Shown here one piece after another: positions 34,697 through 46,426 of a DNA stretch of 64,000 bases. Source of the stretch: Actinobacillus sp. GY-402 (GTDB lineage: Bacteria; Pseudomonadota; Gammaproteobacteria; Enterobacterales; Pasteurellaceae); contig NZ_CP062137.1 in the NCBI RefSeq assembly GCF_014843355.1, positions 248,001 to 312,000 on the forward strand, given 5' to 3'. The position numbers were made by a program, and so were the translations under genes. The notes beneath the pieces were generated by a model. That model worked only from the letters and a program-made list of their open reading frames with translations. It was not told the DNA's origin and did no database searches. Position 1 is the first letter of the stretch. Each line of letters opens with the position of its first letter.

Positions 34697-35755
34697 ATGA
34701 AAAAATTTCTATCTTTCGTTCTGACGCTGCTGATGATTGCGGCGGGCGCAGGGCTTTGGGGCTATCATCAAATCCGACAGGTGCTGCAACAACCGATCTC
34801 GGCGCAGCCCGATCAGTTATTGACTTTAGAACGGGGCACGACAGGCAAAAAACTGGCCGCTTTGTTTGAGCGGGAAAAATTGCTGGAAGACGCCGCCTGG
34901 TTGCCTTGGGCGCTAAAATTTCAACCGAATCTGAATAATGTGAAAGCGGGCACTTATTCCTTAAACGGCGTGGAAACCGTGGAAGCGTTGTTGCAGCTTT
35001 TAAATTCGGGTAAAGAAGCGCAATTCAGCATTCGTTTTACTGACGGCGAAACCTGGAAACAGGTGAAAAAATCGTTAGAAAACGCACCGCACTTAAAGCG
35101 GGTTTTCGATTATCGGAGCGAAAATCTCGAACGCGAAATTTTTAACGGCTTGGCTGCGGATGACAGCGCATCCGCCATGAATAATATGCTGGCCGGGCAG
35201 CAAAAACTGGAAGGCTGGATTTATCCCGATACTTACAATTACGTACCGAATTCCACCGATGCGGCGTTGCTGAAACGGGCGGTGGACAAAATGGCGAAAA
35301 CGCTGGATAAAGCCTGGGCGGAACGGGATGCGGATTTGCCGCTGGAAACGCCTTATCAAATGCTGATTCTGGCTTCTATTGTGGAAAAAGAAAGCGGATT
35401 ATTGGCGGAACGCGGAAAAATCGCTTCGGTATTTGTGAATCGCTTGAAAAACAAAATGCGTTTACAAACGGATCCTACCGTTATTTACGGTATGGGCGAA
35501 GCCTATGACGGCAATATCCGCAAGAAAGATCTGGAAACGGAAACGGAATACAATACATATTTGATTGAAGGATTACCGCCGACACCGATTGCCAATCCAA
35601 GCGAAAGCGCGTTGATGGCGGTTGCGCATCCGGACAAAACGGATTATCTGTATTTTGTGGCGGACGGCATCGGCGGGCATAAATTCAGCCGTAATCTGAC
35701 CGAACATAATCGGGCGGTGCAGGAATATTTGAAATGGTATCGCGAGAAAAAATAA
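34697..35755 (+). CDS. mltG: Endolytic murein transglycosylase MltG
   Basis: Membrane-anchored lytic transglycosylase of 352 residues thought to end glycan-strand synthesis. Transmembrane helix at about 5-25, LysM-like region (about 45-110), then the YceG domain with the catalytic Glu in [11 protein letters not shown] and [20 protein letters not shown]. The start at 34,697 gives a normal N-terminus; a GTG four codons upstream is possible. First of the mltG-tmk-holB-ycfH group conserved in Enterobacteria. Confidence 0.95.
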   Translation: MKKFLSFVLTLLMIAAGAGLWGYHQIRQVLQQPISAQPDQLLTLERGTTGKKLAALFEREKLLEDAAWLPWALKFQPNLNNVKAGTYSLNGVETVEALLQLLNSGKEAQFSIRFTDGETWKQVKKSLENAPHLKRVFDYRSENLEREIFNGLAADDSASAMNNMLAGQQKLEGWIYPDTYNYVPNSTDAALLKRAVDKMAKTLDKAWAERDADLPLETPYQMLILASIVEKESGLLAERGKIASVFVNRLKNKMRLQTDPTVIYGMGEAYDGNIRKKDLETETEYNTYLIEGLPPTPIANPSESALMAVAHPDKTDYLYFVADGIGGHKFSRNLTEHNRAVQEYLKWYREKK

Positions 35756-35841
35756 GAAATTCTTCTCTCATGCCAGGCTGACGCCAAACATGCTTAACTT
35801 TTACCGGTGAGCAACGGGCTCACTCTTTAACAGATAGATTT

Positions 35842-36474
35842 ATGAACGGAAAATTCATTGTGCTGGAAGGCCTGGAAGGCGCAGGCAAAACCACGGCGTT
35901 ACGGACGGTCGTGGAGCAGCTGCGAGCTTTCGGTATTACGGATTTAGTGTTTACCCGCGAACCCGGCGGTACGCCGTTGGCGGAAAAATTGCGTCAGCTG
36001 ATTAAACACGAAACGGAAGAGCCGGTGACGGATAAAGCGGAGCTTTTAATGTTGTACGCCGCGCGCATTCAGTTGGTGGAAAACGTGATTAAGCCGGCAT
36101 TGGCGGCGGGCAAATGGGTGATTGGCGATCGCCATGATTTGTCGTCACAAGCGTATCAGGGCGGCGGTCGCGGATTGGATCGCCGTTTCATGCAAACATT
36201 GAAAGACTGTGTATTGGGCGATTTCGAACCGGATTTTACTTTGTATCTGGATATTGATCCCGCCGTGGGATTGGCGCGCGCGCGCGGACGCGGCGAATTG
36301 GATCGCATTGAACGGGCGGGGTTGGATTTTTTCAATCGCACAAGAACGCGTTATTTGGAGTTGGTTCGCGACAATCCGAAAGCCGTGGTGATTAACGCAC
36401 AGCAAAATATCGAACAGGTGACGGCGGATATTCAAAGTGCGGTCAAAAAATTCGTAGAATTTCAACATGGTTAA
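35842..36474 (+). CDS. tmk: Thymidylate kinase
   Basis: dTMP kinase of 210 residues. P-loop [25 protein letters not shown] (dTMP binding), the [17 protein letters not shown](Y/H) motif and a lid with [12 protein letters not shown]. Overlaps holB by 8 nt; an uptake signal lies in its last codons (QSAVKKF). Confidence 0.97.
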   Translation: MNGKFIVLEGLEGAGKTTALRTVVEQLRAFGITDLVFTREPGGTPLAEKLRQLIKHETEEPVTDKAELLMLYAARIQLVENVIKPALAAGKWVIGDRHDLSSQAYQGGGRGLDRRFMQTLKDCVLGDFEPDFTLYLDIDPAVGLARARGRGELDRIERAGLDFFNRTRTRYLELVRDNPKAVVINAQQNIEQVTADIQSAVKKFVEFQHG

Positions 36475-37492
36475 TCTTTATCCCTGGCTGGCGCCGATTT
36501 ATCACAATATCACCGCGGCCTTTAGCCAAGGGCACGGGCATCATGCTTTGTTGTTTAAGGCGGATGAAGGCGTTGGAGCGGAAAATTTAGTGACGGCGAC
36601 GGCGCGGTTTTTATTATGTCAGGCGTCGCGGAGCGAAGAAAAACCTTGCGGGCGATGTCATGCCTGTCAGTTGTTTCAGGCGGGCAGTCATCCGGATTTT
36701 CATGTGCTGGCGCCGATCGATAACAAAGATATCGGCGTGGATCAGGTGCGCGAAATCAATGAAACCGTCGCTCAACACGCGCAGCAGGGCGGGAATAAAG
36801 TCGTATATTTACAAGGCGCGGAACGGTTAACGGAAGCGGCGGCCAACGCCTTGCTGAAAACCCTGGAAGAGCCGCGTGCAAATACCTATTTCTTGCTGCA
36901 AACGGACGTAAACGCCGCTTTATTGCCGACGATTTACAGCCGTTGCCAGGCCTGGATGGTCGCTTCACCGCCGCAAGATACGGCGTTGGCATGGTTACAG
37001 CAACAGCCTGTCGTTGTGCAATCGGCGGCAAAAACGGATGAAATTTTGACCGCACTTCGCGTGAATTACGGGCGTCCGTTATTGGCGCGGGAAACGCTGG
37101 CGCAAGGGTTAATCGAAAAACGGCGAGAATTTCTGCGCGCGTTTTGGTTGTTCTATCAACGCCGTTCGCCGTTAGAACTGTTGCCGTTATTTGATAAGTC
37201 TTTGATTTTGCAGCAAGTGGAATGGATTGCCGCATTTTTAGCCGATGCGTTAAAGGATAAACTGGAAATCCGGGACGGTTGGATTTGCCTGGATTTGGTT
37301 CGCGGTGTGCGTCAATTCAGCGAAAAGCAAAGCGTGCAAGGGTTGCTGGAAGCCAATCGAATTATGCAACAAATGCGTTCGGATTTAACCCGGATTACGG
37401 CGGTGAACCAGGAATTGATTTTATTAGACGGATTAACCCGTCTGATTACGGAAGTATTTTGTCCGGAATCGGATTCCGGACGGGCGGATTAA
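36467..37492 (+). CDS. holB: DNA polymerase III delta-prime subunit
   Basis: Clamp-loader subunit of 341 residues. The zinc module is [17 protein letters not shown]; the SRC sequence of clamp loaders appears in TIYSRCQAW. As in other delta-prime subunits the P-loop is degenerate ([12 protein letters not shown]). Overlaps tmk. Confidence 0.93.
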   Translation: MVNLYPWLAPIYHNITAAFSQGHGHHALLFKADEGVGAENLVTATARFLLCQASRSEEKPCGRCHACQLFQAGSHPDFHVLAPIDNKDIGVDQVREINETVAQHAQQGGNKVVYLQGAERLTEAAANALLKTLEEPRANTYFLLQTDVNAALLPTIYSRCQAWMVASPPQDTALAWLQQQPVVVQSAAKTDEILTALRVNYGRPLLARETLAQGLIEKRREFLRAFWLFYQRRSPLELLPLFDKSLILQQVEWIAAFLADALKDKLEIRDGWICLDLVRGVRQFSEKQSVQGLLEANRIMQQMRSDLTRITAVNQELILLDGLTRLITEVFCPESDSGRAD

Positions 37493-37502
37493 AGGAATGA
37501 TT

Positions 37503-38285
37503 ATGTTTATTGTCGACAGCCATTGCCATTTGGATGCATTGGATTACGAAAAACGGCATGAAAATGTGGATGACGTGGTAGAAAAAGCGCGGTTGCGCGG
37601 CGTACGTCATTTATTGAATATCGGCGTCACGTTAAGCCGTTTTGAAAAACAGCGCGAAATGTTGGCCCATTTGGATAACGTTTCGCTGGCTTGCGGCGTG
37701 CATCCGCTGGATTTGGAAGACGAGCCTTATGATCACGCACGTTTGTTGGAATTAGCTTCGCATCCGAAAGTGGTGGCGATTGGCGAAATCGGACTGGATT
37801 ATTATTACAGCGCGGAAAATAAAGCGAAACAGCAATCGATCTTCGCGCGACAAATTCAGGCGGCAAATACGTTGAATAAGCCCGTGATTGTTCATACCCG
37901 TGATGCGGGTGACGATACCATTGCGTTGCTGCGCGAAAATCAGGCGCAAAAATGCGGCGGCGTGATTCATTGTTTCACCGAAACCATGGCGTTCGCCGAA
38001 AAAGCTTTGGAGCTGGGATTTTACATTTCCTGTTCCGGCATTGTGACGTTTAAAAATGCGGAAGAGATTCGCGATGTGATTCGCGAAGTGCCGCTGGATC
38101 GCCTGTTGGTGGAAACCGATAGTCCGTATCTGGCGCCCGTTCCTTACCGCGGTAAGGAAAATCAACCGGCATATACGCGGGAAGTTTGTGAATATGTGGC
38201 GACGTTAAAAGGTCTGTCGGTGCAGGAATTCGCCCGAATTACCGTGGAAAATTTCGAACGTTTATTTAAAATTAAAGTTCATTAA
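37503..38285 (+). CDS. ycfH: YcfH, TatD-family metal-dependent hydrolase
   Basis: TIM-barrel metal hydrolase of 260 residues. Metal ligands: DSHCHLD at the N-terminus, Glu in [11 protein letters not shown], His in IVHTRDA, HCF in GVIHCFTE and Asp in LVETDSPYL. The ATG at 37,503 has AAAGGA at the right distance; an ATG 6 bp earlier is too close. Gene order holB-ycfH as in E. coli. Probably a DNase or D-aminoacyl-tRNA deacylase-like enzyme; substrate not proven. Confidence 0.93.
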   Translation: MFIVDSHCHLDALDYEKRHENVDDVVEKARLRGVRHLLNIGVTLSRFEKQREMLAHLDNVSLACGVHPLDLEDEPYDHARLLELASHPKVVAIGEIGLDYYYSAENKAKQQSIFARQIQAANTLNKPVIVHTRDAGDDTIALLRENQAQKCGGVIHCFTETMAFAEKALELGFYISCSGIVTFKNAEEIRDVIREVPLDRLLVETDSPYLAPVPYRGKENQPAYTREVCEYVATLKGLSVQEFARITVENFERLFKIKVH

Positions 38286-38296
38286 TCGTTTACTTT

Positions 38297-38340
38297 GTCA
38301 AGTGCGGTGAAAAATTCCTCTGTTTTTTACCGCACTTGAC
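38297..38340. terminator. Terminator from inverted uptake signals after ycfH
   Basis: GTCAAGTGCGGT (38,297-38,308) and ACCGCACTTGAC (38,329-38,340) form a 12-bp stem. Confidence 0.8.
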
Positions 38341-38368
38341 GGAATTATTTCTCGAGAGGGGATAGAAA

Positions 38369-38896
38369 ATGCGTAAAGCCATCAAATATTTTTTAATCAC
38401 CGTTGTGGTATTGTTTCATGCCGTGCTGTTTGCGGGCATTCATTTTGTGTTTCCCCATTATGAAACCACGCATGTAACCGGCGTGGAAGTCAAACGGGTG
38501 GATAAAGACGGCCCGATCACCAAAGCGAATCCGCAGGACGGTCCGACCCGCGATGTTTACTACATTTATACTCAGCGTACGGATGAAAGCAAACCGACGG
38601 TGTATCGCAACGAAGATACCCGTTGGGGCTTCCCGTTCTATTTTAAATTCGATTCCGCTGTGCAGCAGGCGCGCGCTTCCGGCTTTGCCCAAAATAAAAA
38701 AATGGTGGAAGTGAAATATTACGGTTGGAATATCGTGATGTTTAACGAGTTCCGCAATGTGATTTCTATGAAAGAAGTGACGGAAGAACAAGGCTCGCAT
38801 CCGATTTTAAGCTATGTTTTCTATGTGCTCGGTTTGCTGACGATGTTTATTTCCATCCAATTCGTGCGCGGTTGGTTTGATAGCGAAAAAGCATAA
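38369..38896 (+). CDS. DUF1523 family membrane protein
   Basis: Uncharacterised protein of 175 residues with a helix at each end (about 7-27 and 150-167). A conserved periplasmic or cytoplasmic middle contains HYETTHVTGVEVKRVDKDG, TRDVYYIYTQRTDE and EDTRWGFPFYFKFDSA, the typical DUF1523 pattern. Function unknown. Followed 12 bp later by the CNNM-family gene, so likely cotranscribed. Confidence 0.85.
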   Translation: MRKAIKYFLITVVVLFHAVLFAGIHFVFPHYETTHVTGVEVKRVDKDGPITKANPQDGPTRDVYYIYTQRTDESKPTVYRNEDTRWGFPFYFKFDSAVQQARASGFAQNKKMVEVKYYGWNIVMFNEFRNVISMKEVTEEQGSHPILSYVFYVLGLLTMFISIQFVRGWFDSEKA

Positions 38897-38908
38897 TGAG
38901 AAAGCAGA

Positions 38909-40213
38909 ATGGGATTATTTGAAGCTATCGTCATTATTTTTCTGCTGATTGCCATCAGTGCGGTGATTTCTTCGGCGGAAATTTCCCTTGCCGGTGCGCG
39001 GCGCCTGAAATTACAGGCATTGGCAAATGAGGGCAATACAAAAGCCGAACAGGTGCTGAAATTGCAGGAAAAACCGGGACGTTTTATTACGGTGGTGCAA
39101 ATCGGGCTGAATATGGTTGCCATTTTGTCGGGGGTGATTGGCGAGAGCGCGTTGAATCCTTACATCGCCCATGCGCTGCGTACTTATACCCATTTATCCG
39201 ACGGCGCGGTGCTGAGTTTAGCTTCCTGGCTGGCGTTCGCGGTGGTCACCTTTTCGTTTATTCTGATTGCGGATTTGATTCCTAAACGCATTGCCATGAC
39301 TTATCCTGAAGCGGTGGCGTTGCGAACCGTCGGCATTATGCAGGTGTGCATTTTTGTTTTCAGTCCGCTGGTGTGGATTTTCGATACGCTTGCTAACGGT
39401 ATTTTCCGCTTGTTGCGGATTTCCACCGTGCGCGAAGACAACATGACGTCGGAAGATATTGTAGCGGTGGTGGAAGCGGGCGCGGAATCCGGCGTGTTGA
39501 AGGCACAGGAACATTATTTAATCGAAAATATTTTCGACATGCAGCAACGCACCGTCACCTCAACGATGACCACGCGTGAAAACATCGTATTTTTGGACCG
39601 CACTTTTGATCGCGCCAAAGTGCTGGAAACCCTGAGTTCCGACAGCCATTCCAAGCTGCCGGTTTGCGACGGCGGGCTGGATAAAATTCTGGGTTATGTG
39701 GAATCCCATGATTTGCTGAGTTATTACCTCAAAGGCGAAGACAATATTTCTTTAACGGACGGCCGTTTATTGCGCAAGCCGGTGTTTATTCCCGATACGC
39801 TTTCGCTGTATGAAGTGTTGGAATTATTTAAATCCGCCGGTGAGGATTTCGCCGTGATCGTCAATGAATATGCTTTGGTGGTGGGAATTGTGACGTTGAA
39901 CGACGTCATGAGTATCGTAATGGGCGAACTGGTTTCCAGCGAAGAAGAACAGATTGTGCGACGGGATGAAACTTCATGGCTGATTGACGGTGCGACGCCG
40001 CTGGAAGACGTGATGCGCGCGCTGGACATTGAAGCGTTTCCCGATTGGGAAAATTATGAAACCATCGCCGGTTTTATGATGTACATGCTGCGCAAGATTC
40101 CGAAAAAGACGGATTTTGTGCTGTACGACAAATACAAGTTTGAAATTATTGACACCGACAATTTTAAAATCGATCAGCTGTTGGTGTCACTGCGAACCGA
40201 TTTAGAACAATAA
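38909..40213 (+). CDS. CNNM/CorB-type membrane protein (YtfL/PaeA-like)
   Basis: Inner-membrane protein of 434 residues: DUF21/CNNM transmembrane domain (about 1-190) with SSAEISLAGARR, cytoplasmic CBS pair (about 205-330) and CorC_HlyC domain (about 345-430). Members act in Mg/Co transport or, for E. coli PaeA (YtfL), in polyamine export. Length and layout fit YtfL, but the substrate cannot be read from sequence. Older annotation as hemolysin is misleading. Confidence 0.9.
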   Translation: MGLFEAIVIIFLLIAISAVISSAEISLAGARRLKLQALANEGNTKAEQVLKLQEKPGRFITVVQIGLNMVAILSGVIGESALNPYIAHALRTYTHLSDGAVLSLASWLAFAVVTFSFILIADLIPKRIAMTYPEAVALRTVGIMQVCIFVFSPLVWIFDTLANGIFRLLRISTVREDNMTSEDIVAVVEAGAESGVLKAQEHYLIENIFDMQQRTVTSTMTTRENIVFLDRTFDRAKVLETLSSDSHSKLPVCDGGLDKILGYVESHDLLSYYLKGEDNISLTDGRLLRKPVFIPDTLSLYEVLELFKSAGEDFAVIVNEYALVVGIVTLNDVMSIVMGELVSSEEEQIVRRDETSWLIDGATPLEDVMRALDIEAFPDWENYETIAGFMMYMLRKIPKKTDFVLYDKYKFEIIDTDNFKIDQLLVSLRTDLEQ

Positions 40214-40261
40214 TATGGCGCGGGTTTCTCCGTGCCGAATTTTTGCCAGAAGGATAATGTG

Positions 40262-43200
40262 ATGACGCAACCCCGTTTTGTTCATCTTCGTACGCACAGC
40301 GACTTTTCTATGATTGACGGAATCGCCAAAGTGAAACCGTTAGTGAAAGCCTGCGTGCAGGAAAATATGGTGGCGATGGGGTTAACGGATTTCACCAACT
40401 TCTGCGGTTTGGTCAAATTTTACGGCGAAGCCTTGAGTGCCGGCGTGAAGCCGATTGTAGGCGCCGATGTGCTGGTCAAAAGCAAATTGTGCGGCGACGA
40501 ACGGTTTGAATTAACATTGCTCGCTAAAAATAACGAAGGCTATAAAAATATTACCTTGCTGTTATCCAAAGCCTATCAGCGCGGTTACGACGATTTGCCT
40601 TACATCGATCAGGATTGGCTGATTGAGCATAAAGAGGGCGTAATTATTCTGTCGGGCGGGCGCAGAGGAGATATCGGTCAGAAATTGCTGAAAGATAACT
40701 TTGCCGATGCGGAAAGTGCGGTCAAATTTTATCAAGAATTTTTCCCGAACCATTTTTATATCAGCCTCGCCCGCGTAGGACATTACGATGAAGAGCGCTA
40801 TATTCGGACCGCTATGGATTTGGCGAAAAAACATCGAATTCCCTTGGTGGCCACTAACGACGTGGTTTTTCTGAAAACGGAAGATTTTGAAGCGCACGAG
40901 ATTCGCGTAGCGATTCATGACGGTTACACGTTGGATGATCCGAAGCGGCCGAAATTGTACACATCGCAACAATATTTTCGTTCCGAACAGGAAATGTGCG
41001 ATCTTTTTGCCGATATTCCCACCGCACTTGAAAATACCTTGCTGATTGCGCAGCGTTGTAATGTGACGATTCGCTTGGGGCAATATTTCCTGCCGCAATT
41101 CCCGACCGGCGAATTATCTACGGAAGATTATCTGATTAAACGCGCCAAAGAAGGCCTGGAAGAACGGCTGGAATTTCTGTTTCCCGATCCGAAAGTGCGG
41201 TCGGAAAATCGACAGAAATATGACGAGCGGTTGGATACGGAGCTGGGTGTGATTAACCAAATGGGTTTCCCGGGCTACTTCTTGATTGTGATGGAGTTTA
41301 TCCAATGGTCGAAGGATAACGGCGTGCCGGTAGGGCCGGGGCGCGGTTCGGGCGCGGGTTCTTTGGTGGCGTATGCGTTGAAAATTACCGATTTGGATCC
41401 GCTGGAGTTCGATTTACTGTTTGAACGTTTCCTGAATCCGGAACGGGTTTCCATGCCCGATTTTGATGTGGACTTCTGTATGGAAGGACGGGATCGCGTT
41501 ATTGATCATGTGGCGGAAACTTACGGGCGCGGCGCTGTGTCACAAATTATTACTTTCGGTACTATGGCGGCAAAAGCAGTGATTCGCGATGTGGGACGCG
41601 TGTTGGGCCATGCTTATGGCTTTGTTGATCGCATTTCCAAACTGGTTCCTCCGGATCCGGGCATGACCTTGGCGAAAGCTTTCGATATGGAACCGAAATT
41701 GCAGGAAGCCTACGACAGCGATGAAGAAGTAAAAGATCTTATCGATATGGCGCGTAAGCTGGAAGGTGTGACGCGAAATGCCGGCAAACACGCCGGCGGT
41801 GTGGTGATTTCGCCGACGCTGATTACGGATTTTTCACCGCTCTATTGTGATAGTGAAGGCCGTCATCCGGTCACGCATTTTGATAAAAATGACGTGGAAT
41901 ATGCCGGTTTGGTTAAATTTGACTTTCTGGGTTTGCGTACGTTGACCATCATTAAATGGGCGCTGGAAATGATTAACGCCCGTATGGCGCGGGAAGGTAA
42001 GCCTGAAGTCCGTATCGAGAGTATTCCGCTGGATGATCCGGAATCGTTCAAATTGTTGCTGAATGCGGAAACTACCGCCGTGTTCCAGTTGGAATCGCGC
42101 GGTATGAAAGATTTGATTAAACGTCTGCAACCGGACTGTTTTGAGGATATTATCGCCTTGGTGGCGTTATTTCGTCCCGGTCCGTTGCAATCCGGTATGG
42201 TGGATAATTTTATCGATCGGAAACACGGACGGGAAGAAGTGTCTTATCCCGATGCGGAATATCAGCATATTTCTTTAAAACCGATTCTTGAACCCACTTA
42301 CGGCATTATTTTATATCAGGAACAGGTGATGCAAATCGCGCAGGTGCTGGCGGGTTATACGCTGGGCGGTGCGGATTTGCTGCGTCGTGCCATGGGTAAG
42401 AAAAAACCGGAAGAAATGGCGAAACAACGTTCCGTCTTTGAAGAAGGCGCAATTAAAAACGGCATTGACGGCAAGCTCGCCATGAAAATTTTTGACTTGG
42501 TGGAAAAATTCGCGGGCTATGGATTTAATAAATCCCACTCCGCCGCCTATGCGTTGGTTTCCTATCAAACGCTTTGGCTGAAGGCCCATTTCTCGGCGGA
42601 ATTTATGGCGGCCGTGATGACTTCGGAAATGGATAACACCGATAAAATCGTCGGCTTGTATGACGAATGTTTGCGTATGGGGTTAAAAGTGACGCCGCCG
42701 GATATCAATACGGGCAAACACCATTTCAGTGTCAACGATCACGGTGAAATCGTGTACGGTATCGGTGCCATTAAAGGTGTGGGGGAAGGGCCGATCGAAG
42801 CCTTGGTAAAAGCCCGCAATGAAGGCGGTATTTTTAAAGATTTATTTGATTTATGCGCGCGGGTGGATTTAAAACAAATTAACCGTCGCACCTTTGAAAG
42901 CCTGATTAAATCAGGCGCTTTTGATAAACTGGGACCGCATCGCGCCGCACTGGCCAAGAATCTGGAAGACGCATTACAGTCTTCCAGCCAGTTCGCCAAG
43001 GATGAAGCCATGGGACAGGCGGATATGTTCGGCGTGTTGACTGCCGGACATGCGGAAGTCGAACGTAAATATGCCAACACGCCGCGTTGGACGGAAAAAC
43101 AGATTCTGGACGGCGAACGGGAAACCTTAGGATTATATTTAAGCAGCCACCCGATTAGCCGTTATCTGAAAGAATTGTCTCATTACAGTCCGAATCGGTT

Positions 43201-43738
43201 GAAAGATTTGGTCCCGAACCAACGGGGCCAGATGAGCACCGCCTGCGGGCTGATTGTCAGTTCCCGTTTTGCGGTAACTAAAAAAGGCAGCCGCCTGGGC
43301 ATTGCCAGTCTGGATGATCGTTCGGGTCGTTTGGATATTACGCTCTTTGCGGAAGCCTTGGAGAATTACGGCGAAAAACTGCAAAAAGATGCCATCGTAG
43401 TCGTTAAGGGGCAGGTAAGTTTCGACGATTTTACCCAAGGATTGCGTATGTCCGTGCGTGAACTGACGACGTTGGACGAAGCCCGTTCTCAATATGCGAA
43501 AAGCCTGGCGATAAGCCTGAAACAGGAGCAAATTACAGCGCAGTTTATTCGTGAGTTTAAAACGGCGATCGAACCTTTTAGCGGCGGCACCATGCCAATT
43601 AACGTCTATTACGATAGTCCGCAGGGCAGAGCATTGCTTAAACTCGGGGTGCAATGGTACATCAAACCCAGCGATGATCTGCTTGCCGCCTTAGTAGGAA
43701 TGTTGGGCGAAAGTGCGGTGGAATTAGAGTTTGAATAG
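40262..43738 (+). CDS. dnaE: DNA polymerase III alpha subunit
   Basis: Replicative polymerase of 1,158 residues, the E. coli size. PHP domain at the N-terminus ([18 protein letters not shown]), polymerase core with [14 protein letters not shown] and the catalytic aspartates in [26 protein letters not shown] further on, then helix-hairpin-helix and OB domains. The start at 40,262 follows AAGGA; the 10-codon upstream extension is not supported. Several uptake signals occur inside the gene. Confidence 0.98.
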   Translation: MTQPRFVHLRTHSDFSMIDGIAKVKPLVKACVQENMVAMGLTDFTNFCGLVKFYGEALSAGVKPIVGADVLVKSKLCGDERFELTLLAKNNEGYKNITLLLSKAYQRGYDDLPYIDQDWLIEHKEGVIILSGGRRGDIGQKLLKDNFADAESAVKFYQEFFPNHFYISLARVGHYDEERYIRTAMDLAKKHRIPLVATNDVVFLKTEDFEAHEIRVAIHDGYTLDDPKRPKLYTSQQYFRSEQEMCDLFADIPTALENTLLIAQRCNVTIRLGQYFLPQFPTGELSTEDYLIKRAKEGLEERLEFLFPDPKVRSENRQKYDERLDTELGVINQMGFPGYFLIVMEFIQWSKDNGVPVGPGRGSGAGSLVAYALKITDLDPLEFDLLFERFLNPERVSMPDFDVDFCMEGRDRVIDHVAETYGRGAVSQIITFGTMAAKAVIRDVGRVLGHAYGFVDRISKLVPPDPGMTLAKAFDMEPKLQEAYDSDEEVKDLIDMARKLEGVTRNAGKHAGGVVISPTLITDFSPLYCDSEGRHPVTHFDKNDVEYAGLVKFDFLGLRTLTIIKWALEMINARMAREGKPEVRIESIPLDDPESFKLLLNAETTAVFQLESRGMKDLIKRLQPDCFEDIIALVALFRPGPLQSGMVDNFIDRKHGREEVSYPDAEYQHISLKPILEPTYGIILYQEQVMQIAQVLAGYTLGGADLLRRAMGKKKPEEMAKQRSVFEEGAIKNGIDGKLAMKIFDLVEKFAGYGFNKSHSAAYALVSYQTLWLKAHFSAEFMAAVMTSEMDNTDKIVGLYDECLRMGLKVTPPDINTGKHHFSVNDHGEIVYGIGAIKGVGEGPIEALVKARNEGGIFKDLFDLCARVDLKQINRRTFESLIKSGAFDKLGPHRAALAKNLEDALQSSSQFAKDEAMGQADMFGVLTAGHAEVERKYANTPRWTEKQILDGERETLGLYLSSHPISRYLKELSHYSPNRLKDLVPNQRGQMSTACGLIVSSRFAVTKKGSRLGIASLDDRSGRLDITLFAEALENYGEKLQKDAIVVVKGQVSFDDFTQGLRMSVRELTTLDEARSQYAKSLAISLKQEQITAQFIREFKTAIEPFSGGTMPINVYYDSPQGRALLKLGVQWYIKPSDDLLAALVGMLGESAVELEFE

Positions 43739-43742
43739 AAGC

Positions 43743-44435
43743 ATGTTGCAGTTATCTTTGCCGATTCACCAACTGGACGGGGAAACCTTTGCCAATTTTT
43801 ACGGCAACAACAATCTGTTGTTGCTGGATTCTTTACGTAAAAATTTCACTCTTCCCCGCCAACAGTTTTTCTATATTTGGGGCGAAGAAGGCTGCGGTAA
43901 AAGTCATTTACTGAAAGCGATGACTCACCAATTTTTTGCGGAAAATCGTACCGCACTTTATGTGCCGTTGTCGAAATCCGCTTATTTCTCGCCCGAAGTG
44001 CTGGATAATTTAGAACAGCAGGAATTGGTTTGCCTGGACGATTTACAATGCGTCACGGGTGATAAAGAATGGGAAATCGCGGTTTTTGATTTGTTCAATC
44101 GCATAAAAGAGCACGGCAATACCTTGCTGGCGGTGAGCGCCAATCAGTCGCCGAACGGTTTACCCGTTCAATTACCGGATCTGGCTTCGCGTTTGCGTTG
44201 GGGCGAAATTTATCAGTTGCATCCGCTTGACGATCAGCAGAAAATTACCGCACTTCAACGGAATGCGCATCAACGGGGCATTGATTTGCCGGATGAAACG
44301 GCGAATTTTCTGATAAAACGATTGGATCGCAATATGCATAATTTGTTTGGCGTGTTAGATCAGCTGGACAAGGCATCGCTGCAAGCGCAACGCAAGCTCA
44401 CGATACCTTTTGTGAAAGAAACGTTAGGATTGTAA
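43743..44435 (+). CDS. hda: Hda, DnaA regulatory inactivator
   Basis: AAA+ protein of 230 residues homologous to DnaA domain III. The N-terminal clamp-binding motif QLSLP follows MLQLSLPIH, which fixes the start at 43,743. Walker A region WGEEGCGKSHLL, Walker B LVCLDDLQCV, and the arginine-finger region SRLRWGE. It promotes ATP hydrolysis by DnaA on the loaded clamp. It follows dnaE by 4 nt, so replication and its negative control are cotranscribed here. Confidence 0.94.
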   Translation: MLQLSLPIHQLDGETFANFYGNNNLLLLDSLRKNFTLPRQQFFYIWGEEGCGKSHLLKAMTHQFFAENRTALYVPLSKSAYFSPEVLDNLEQQELVCLDDLQCVTGDKEWEIAVFDLFNRIKEHGNTLLAVSANQSPNGLPVQLPDLASRLRWGEIYQLHPLDDQQKITALQRNAHQRGIDLPDETANFLIKRLDRNMHNLFGVLDQLDKASLQAQRKLTIPFVKETLGL

Positions 44436-44452
44436 TGACGTTTGCATTCCGT

Positions 44453-44477
44453 AAAGCGCATTATAAACGCGCTTTTT
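44453..44477. terminator. Bidirectional terminator between hda and rdgC
   Basis: AAAGCGC (44,453-44,459) and GCGCTTT (44,469-44,475) followed by T, between two convergent genes and overlapping the last rdgC codons. Confidence 0.65.
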
Positions 44478-45369
44478 CACCGCCGAAATCATCCAACAGA
44501 TTTTCCGTCAGTTTCGCTAATTCGCCCGTCATCAGAATGAAATCCGCATCAAACCGCTGAGCATAATCTTCTTTCAGAATGTCATCATTTTTTTCGCGGA
44601 TATTATCGGCGAATTTCAGGCGTTTCAAGGTTCCGTCGTCATTCAGGACAAAACTTAAATGATCGTCCCAGTCAAGCGCCAATTTGGTAATAAATTTACC
44701 TTTGCCCAAATGAGACAAGATTTCCTCACTGTCCAGAGGCTGATTTTTACAGCGAATTATGCCTTTATCGTCCGCCGCTTTGAGTTCCGCTTCTTCAAGT
44801 GCGGTCAAATATTGCGGAGTTTTTCCTTCGGCGATCCAGCTTGTCATCACGTCTGCCGGTTCGTGGGCAAACGCAAGCGGCACCACCGGCAACGAACCCA
44901 ACGATTTACGCAGTAACGCCAAAGCGTCTTCCGCCCGTTTGCTCGACGCCGCATCCACATAAATTAAATTCGTTTCCGTATTGATCCAAACCGCCGTTTG
45001 TTGATTCTTGCTGAATGCACGCGGCAGCAGCACGGACACGACGTCGTCTTTCAACGCCTGTTTTTCGGTTTTCTTTAATTTGCGGTTTTCCTTCTGTTCC
45101 AATTCCTCTACGCGGTTGTCCAATTCCCGTTTCACCACATGGCTTGGGATGATTTTTTCTTCTTTATGCGCCACCAACAGAATCTGCTTGTTTACAGAAA
45201 AATGCAGCAACGGCGAACCTCGCAACGGTTCCGCCCAACCGAATTTACTCATATCCGACTGTCCGCACGGGTGGTAGGCATTTTGCGCCAGATTCCGCTG
45301 CAGCGCTTCCTCAGACCAATCCAAACGTTTTGTCAGACGATAAATCATCACATTTTTAAACCAATACAT
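44461..45369 (-). CDS. rdgC: Recombination-associated protein RdgC
   Basis: Ring-forming DNA-binding protein of 302 residues that limits RecA function. The N-terminus MYWFKNVMIYRLTKRLDW, the AYHPCGQSDMSKFGW block and HKEEKIIPSHVVKREL are clear RdgC features. Convergent with hda. Uptake signals lie in the gene and upstream (45,403). Confidence 0.95.
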   Translation of the reverse strand: MYWFKNVMIYRLTKRLDWSEEALQRNLAQNAYHPCGQSDMSKFGWAEPLRGSPLLHFSVNKQILLVAHKEEKIIPSHVVKRELDNRVEELEQKENRKLKKTEKQALKDDVVSVLLPRAFSKNQQTAVWINTETNLIYVDAASSKRAEDALALLRKSLGSLPVVPLAFAHEPADVMTSWIAEGKTPQYLTALEEAELKAADDKGIIRCKNQPLDSEEILSHLGKGKFITKLALDWDDHLSFVLNDDGTLKRLKFADNIREKNDDILKEDYAQRFDADFILMTGELAKLTENLLDDFGGEKARL

Positions 45370-45617
45370 AATAATCCCTTTTAGAATGGAAAAGTGCGGT
45401 CGATTTTAGCATAGTTTTTGTTTTGATAATCTTCCGGCGTACTTATTAATTTGTGTACGGTTCCTTTGTTTTTTATTTTTATCGGAAGAAAATTGGGCAA
45501 CGGCACTAAAAAAATATTTGAAATAATTCAAATTTGTGCGTTCTTACAATGTTAATTCACGATAAATTGCCTAAACTGCTAATCAAGTTAGGTCACTCAT
45601 TCTCAGAGGAAATTGCT

Positions 45618-46388
45618 ATGAATCAACAATACGTACCGAACAAATTTTTGCAAAGATTACGCGGCGGTGAGAAGCTGATTGGTTGCTGGAGCGCGCTGGG
45701 CAGCCCGATTACGATGGAGGTTCTCGGTTTGGCCGGGTTCGATTGGATTTTATTCGACGGCGAACATGCGCCGAATGACGTGCTGTCGTTTATTCCGCAA
45801 TTAATGGCGGTGAAAGACAGTTCCAGCATGCCGATTGTACGGGTGCCGACAAACGATCCGGTTATTATTAAACGCGTATTGGATATCGGTTTTTACAATA
45901 TTTTGGTGCCTTATGTTGAAACCGAAGAAGAAGCGAAAAATGCCGTTGCGGCGACACGTTATCCGCCGGAAGGCATTCGCGGGGTTTCCGTCAGCCACCG
46001 CAATAACGGCTATGCCACCATTCCCGATTATTTTAAAGTGATTAACGATAATATCGGTGTGATTGTACAAATTGAAAGTCAGAAAGGGGTCGGCAATGTA
46101 GATAAAATCGCCGCTGTGAAAGGTGTTGATTGCGTATTTGTCGGACCGGGCGATTTATCGGCGGCATTGGGTTACTTAGGTCAGCCGAATCATCCTGAAG
46201 TTCAGAAAGTGATTCAACATATTTTCGCTACGGCGAAAAAATACGGTAAACCTTGCGGTATTCTGGCGCCTATTGAAGCCGATGCCAGACGTTATCTCGA
46301 ATGGGGCGCCACTTTTGTTGCCGTGGGAAGCGATTTAGGCGTTTTCCGCAGTGCAACTCAGGCACTAAGTGATAAATATAAAGACTAA
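45618..46388 (+). CDS. garL: 2-dehydro-3-deoxyglucarate aldolase
   Basis: Class II aldolase (HpcH/HpaI family) of 256 residues, equal to E. coli GarL, cleaving 5-keto-4-deoxy-D-glucarate to pyruvate and tartronate semialdehyde. Motifs: [32 protein letters not shown] (metal Glu) and [16 protein letters not shown] (metal Asp). The start is set by AGAGGA upstream; the frame can be extended 28 codons but without support. First gene of garL-garR-garK-cdaR. Confidence 0.95.
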   Translation: MNQQYVPNKFLQRLRGGEKLIGCWSALGSPITMEVLGLAGFDWILFDGEHAPNDVLSFIPQLMAVKDSSSMPIVRVPTNDPVIIKRVLDIGFYNILVPYVETEEEAKNAVAATRYPPEGIRGVSVSHRNNGYATIPDYFKVINDNIGVIVQIESQKGVGNVDKIAAVKGVDCVFVGPGDLSAALGYLGQPNHPEVQKVIQHIFATAKKYGKPCGILAPIEADARRYLEWGATFVAVGSDLGVFRSATQALSDKYKD

Positions 46389-46426
46389 CGATATTTAACG
46401 TAACGTGACTAAGAGAGGAGATTATT

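Noticed and set aside
45530..45617. CRP site or CdaR operator before garL
   Set aside because: The best candidate, TGTGC-N6-ACAAT, matches too poorly, and I know no reliable CdaR motif to apply.
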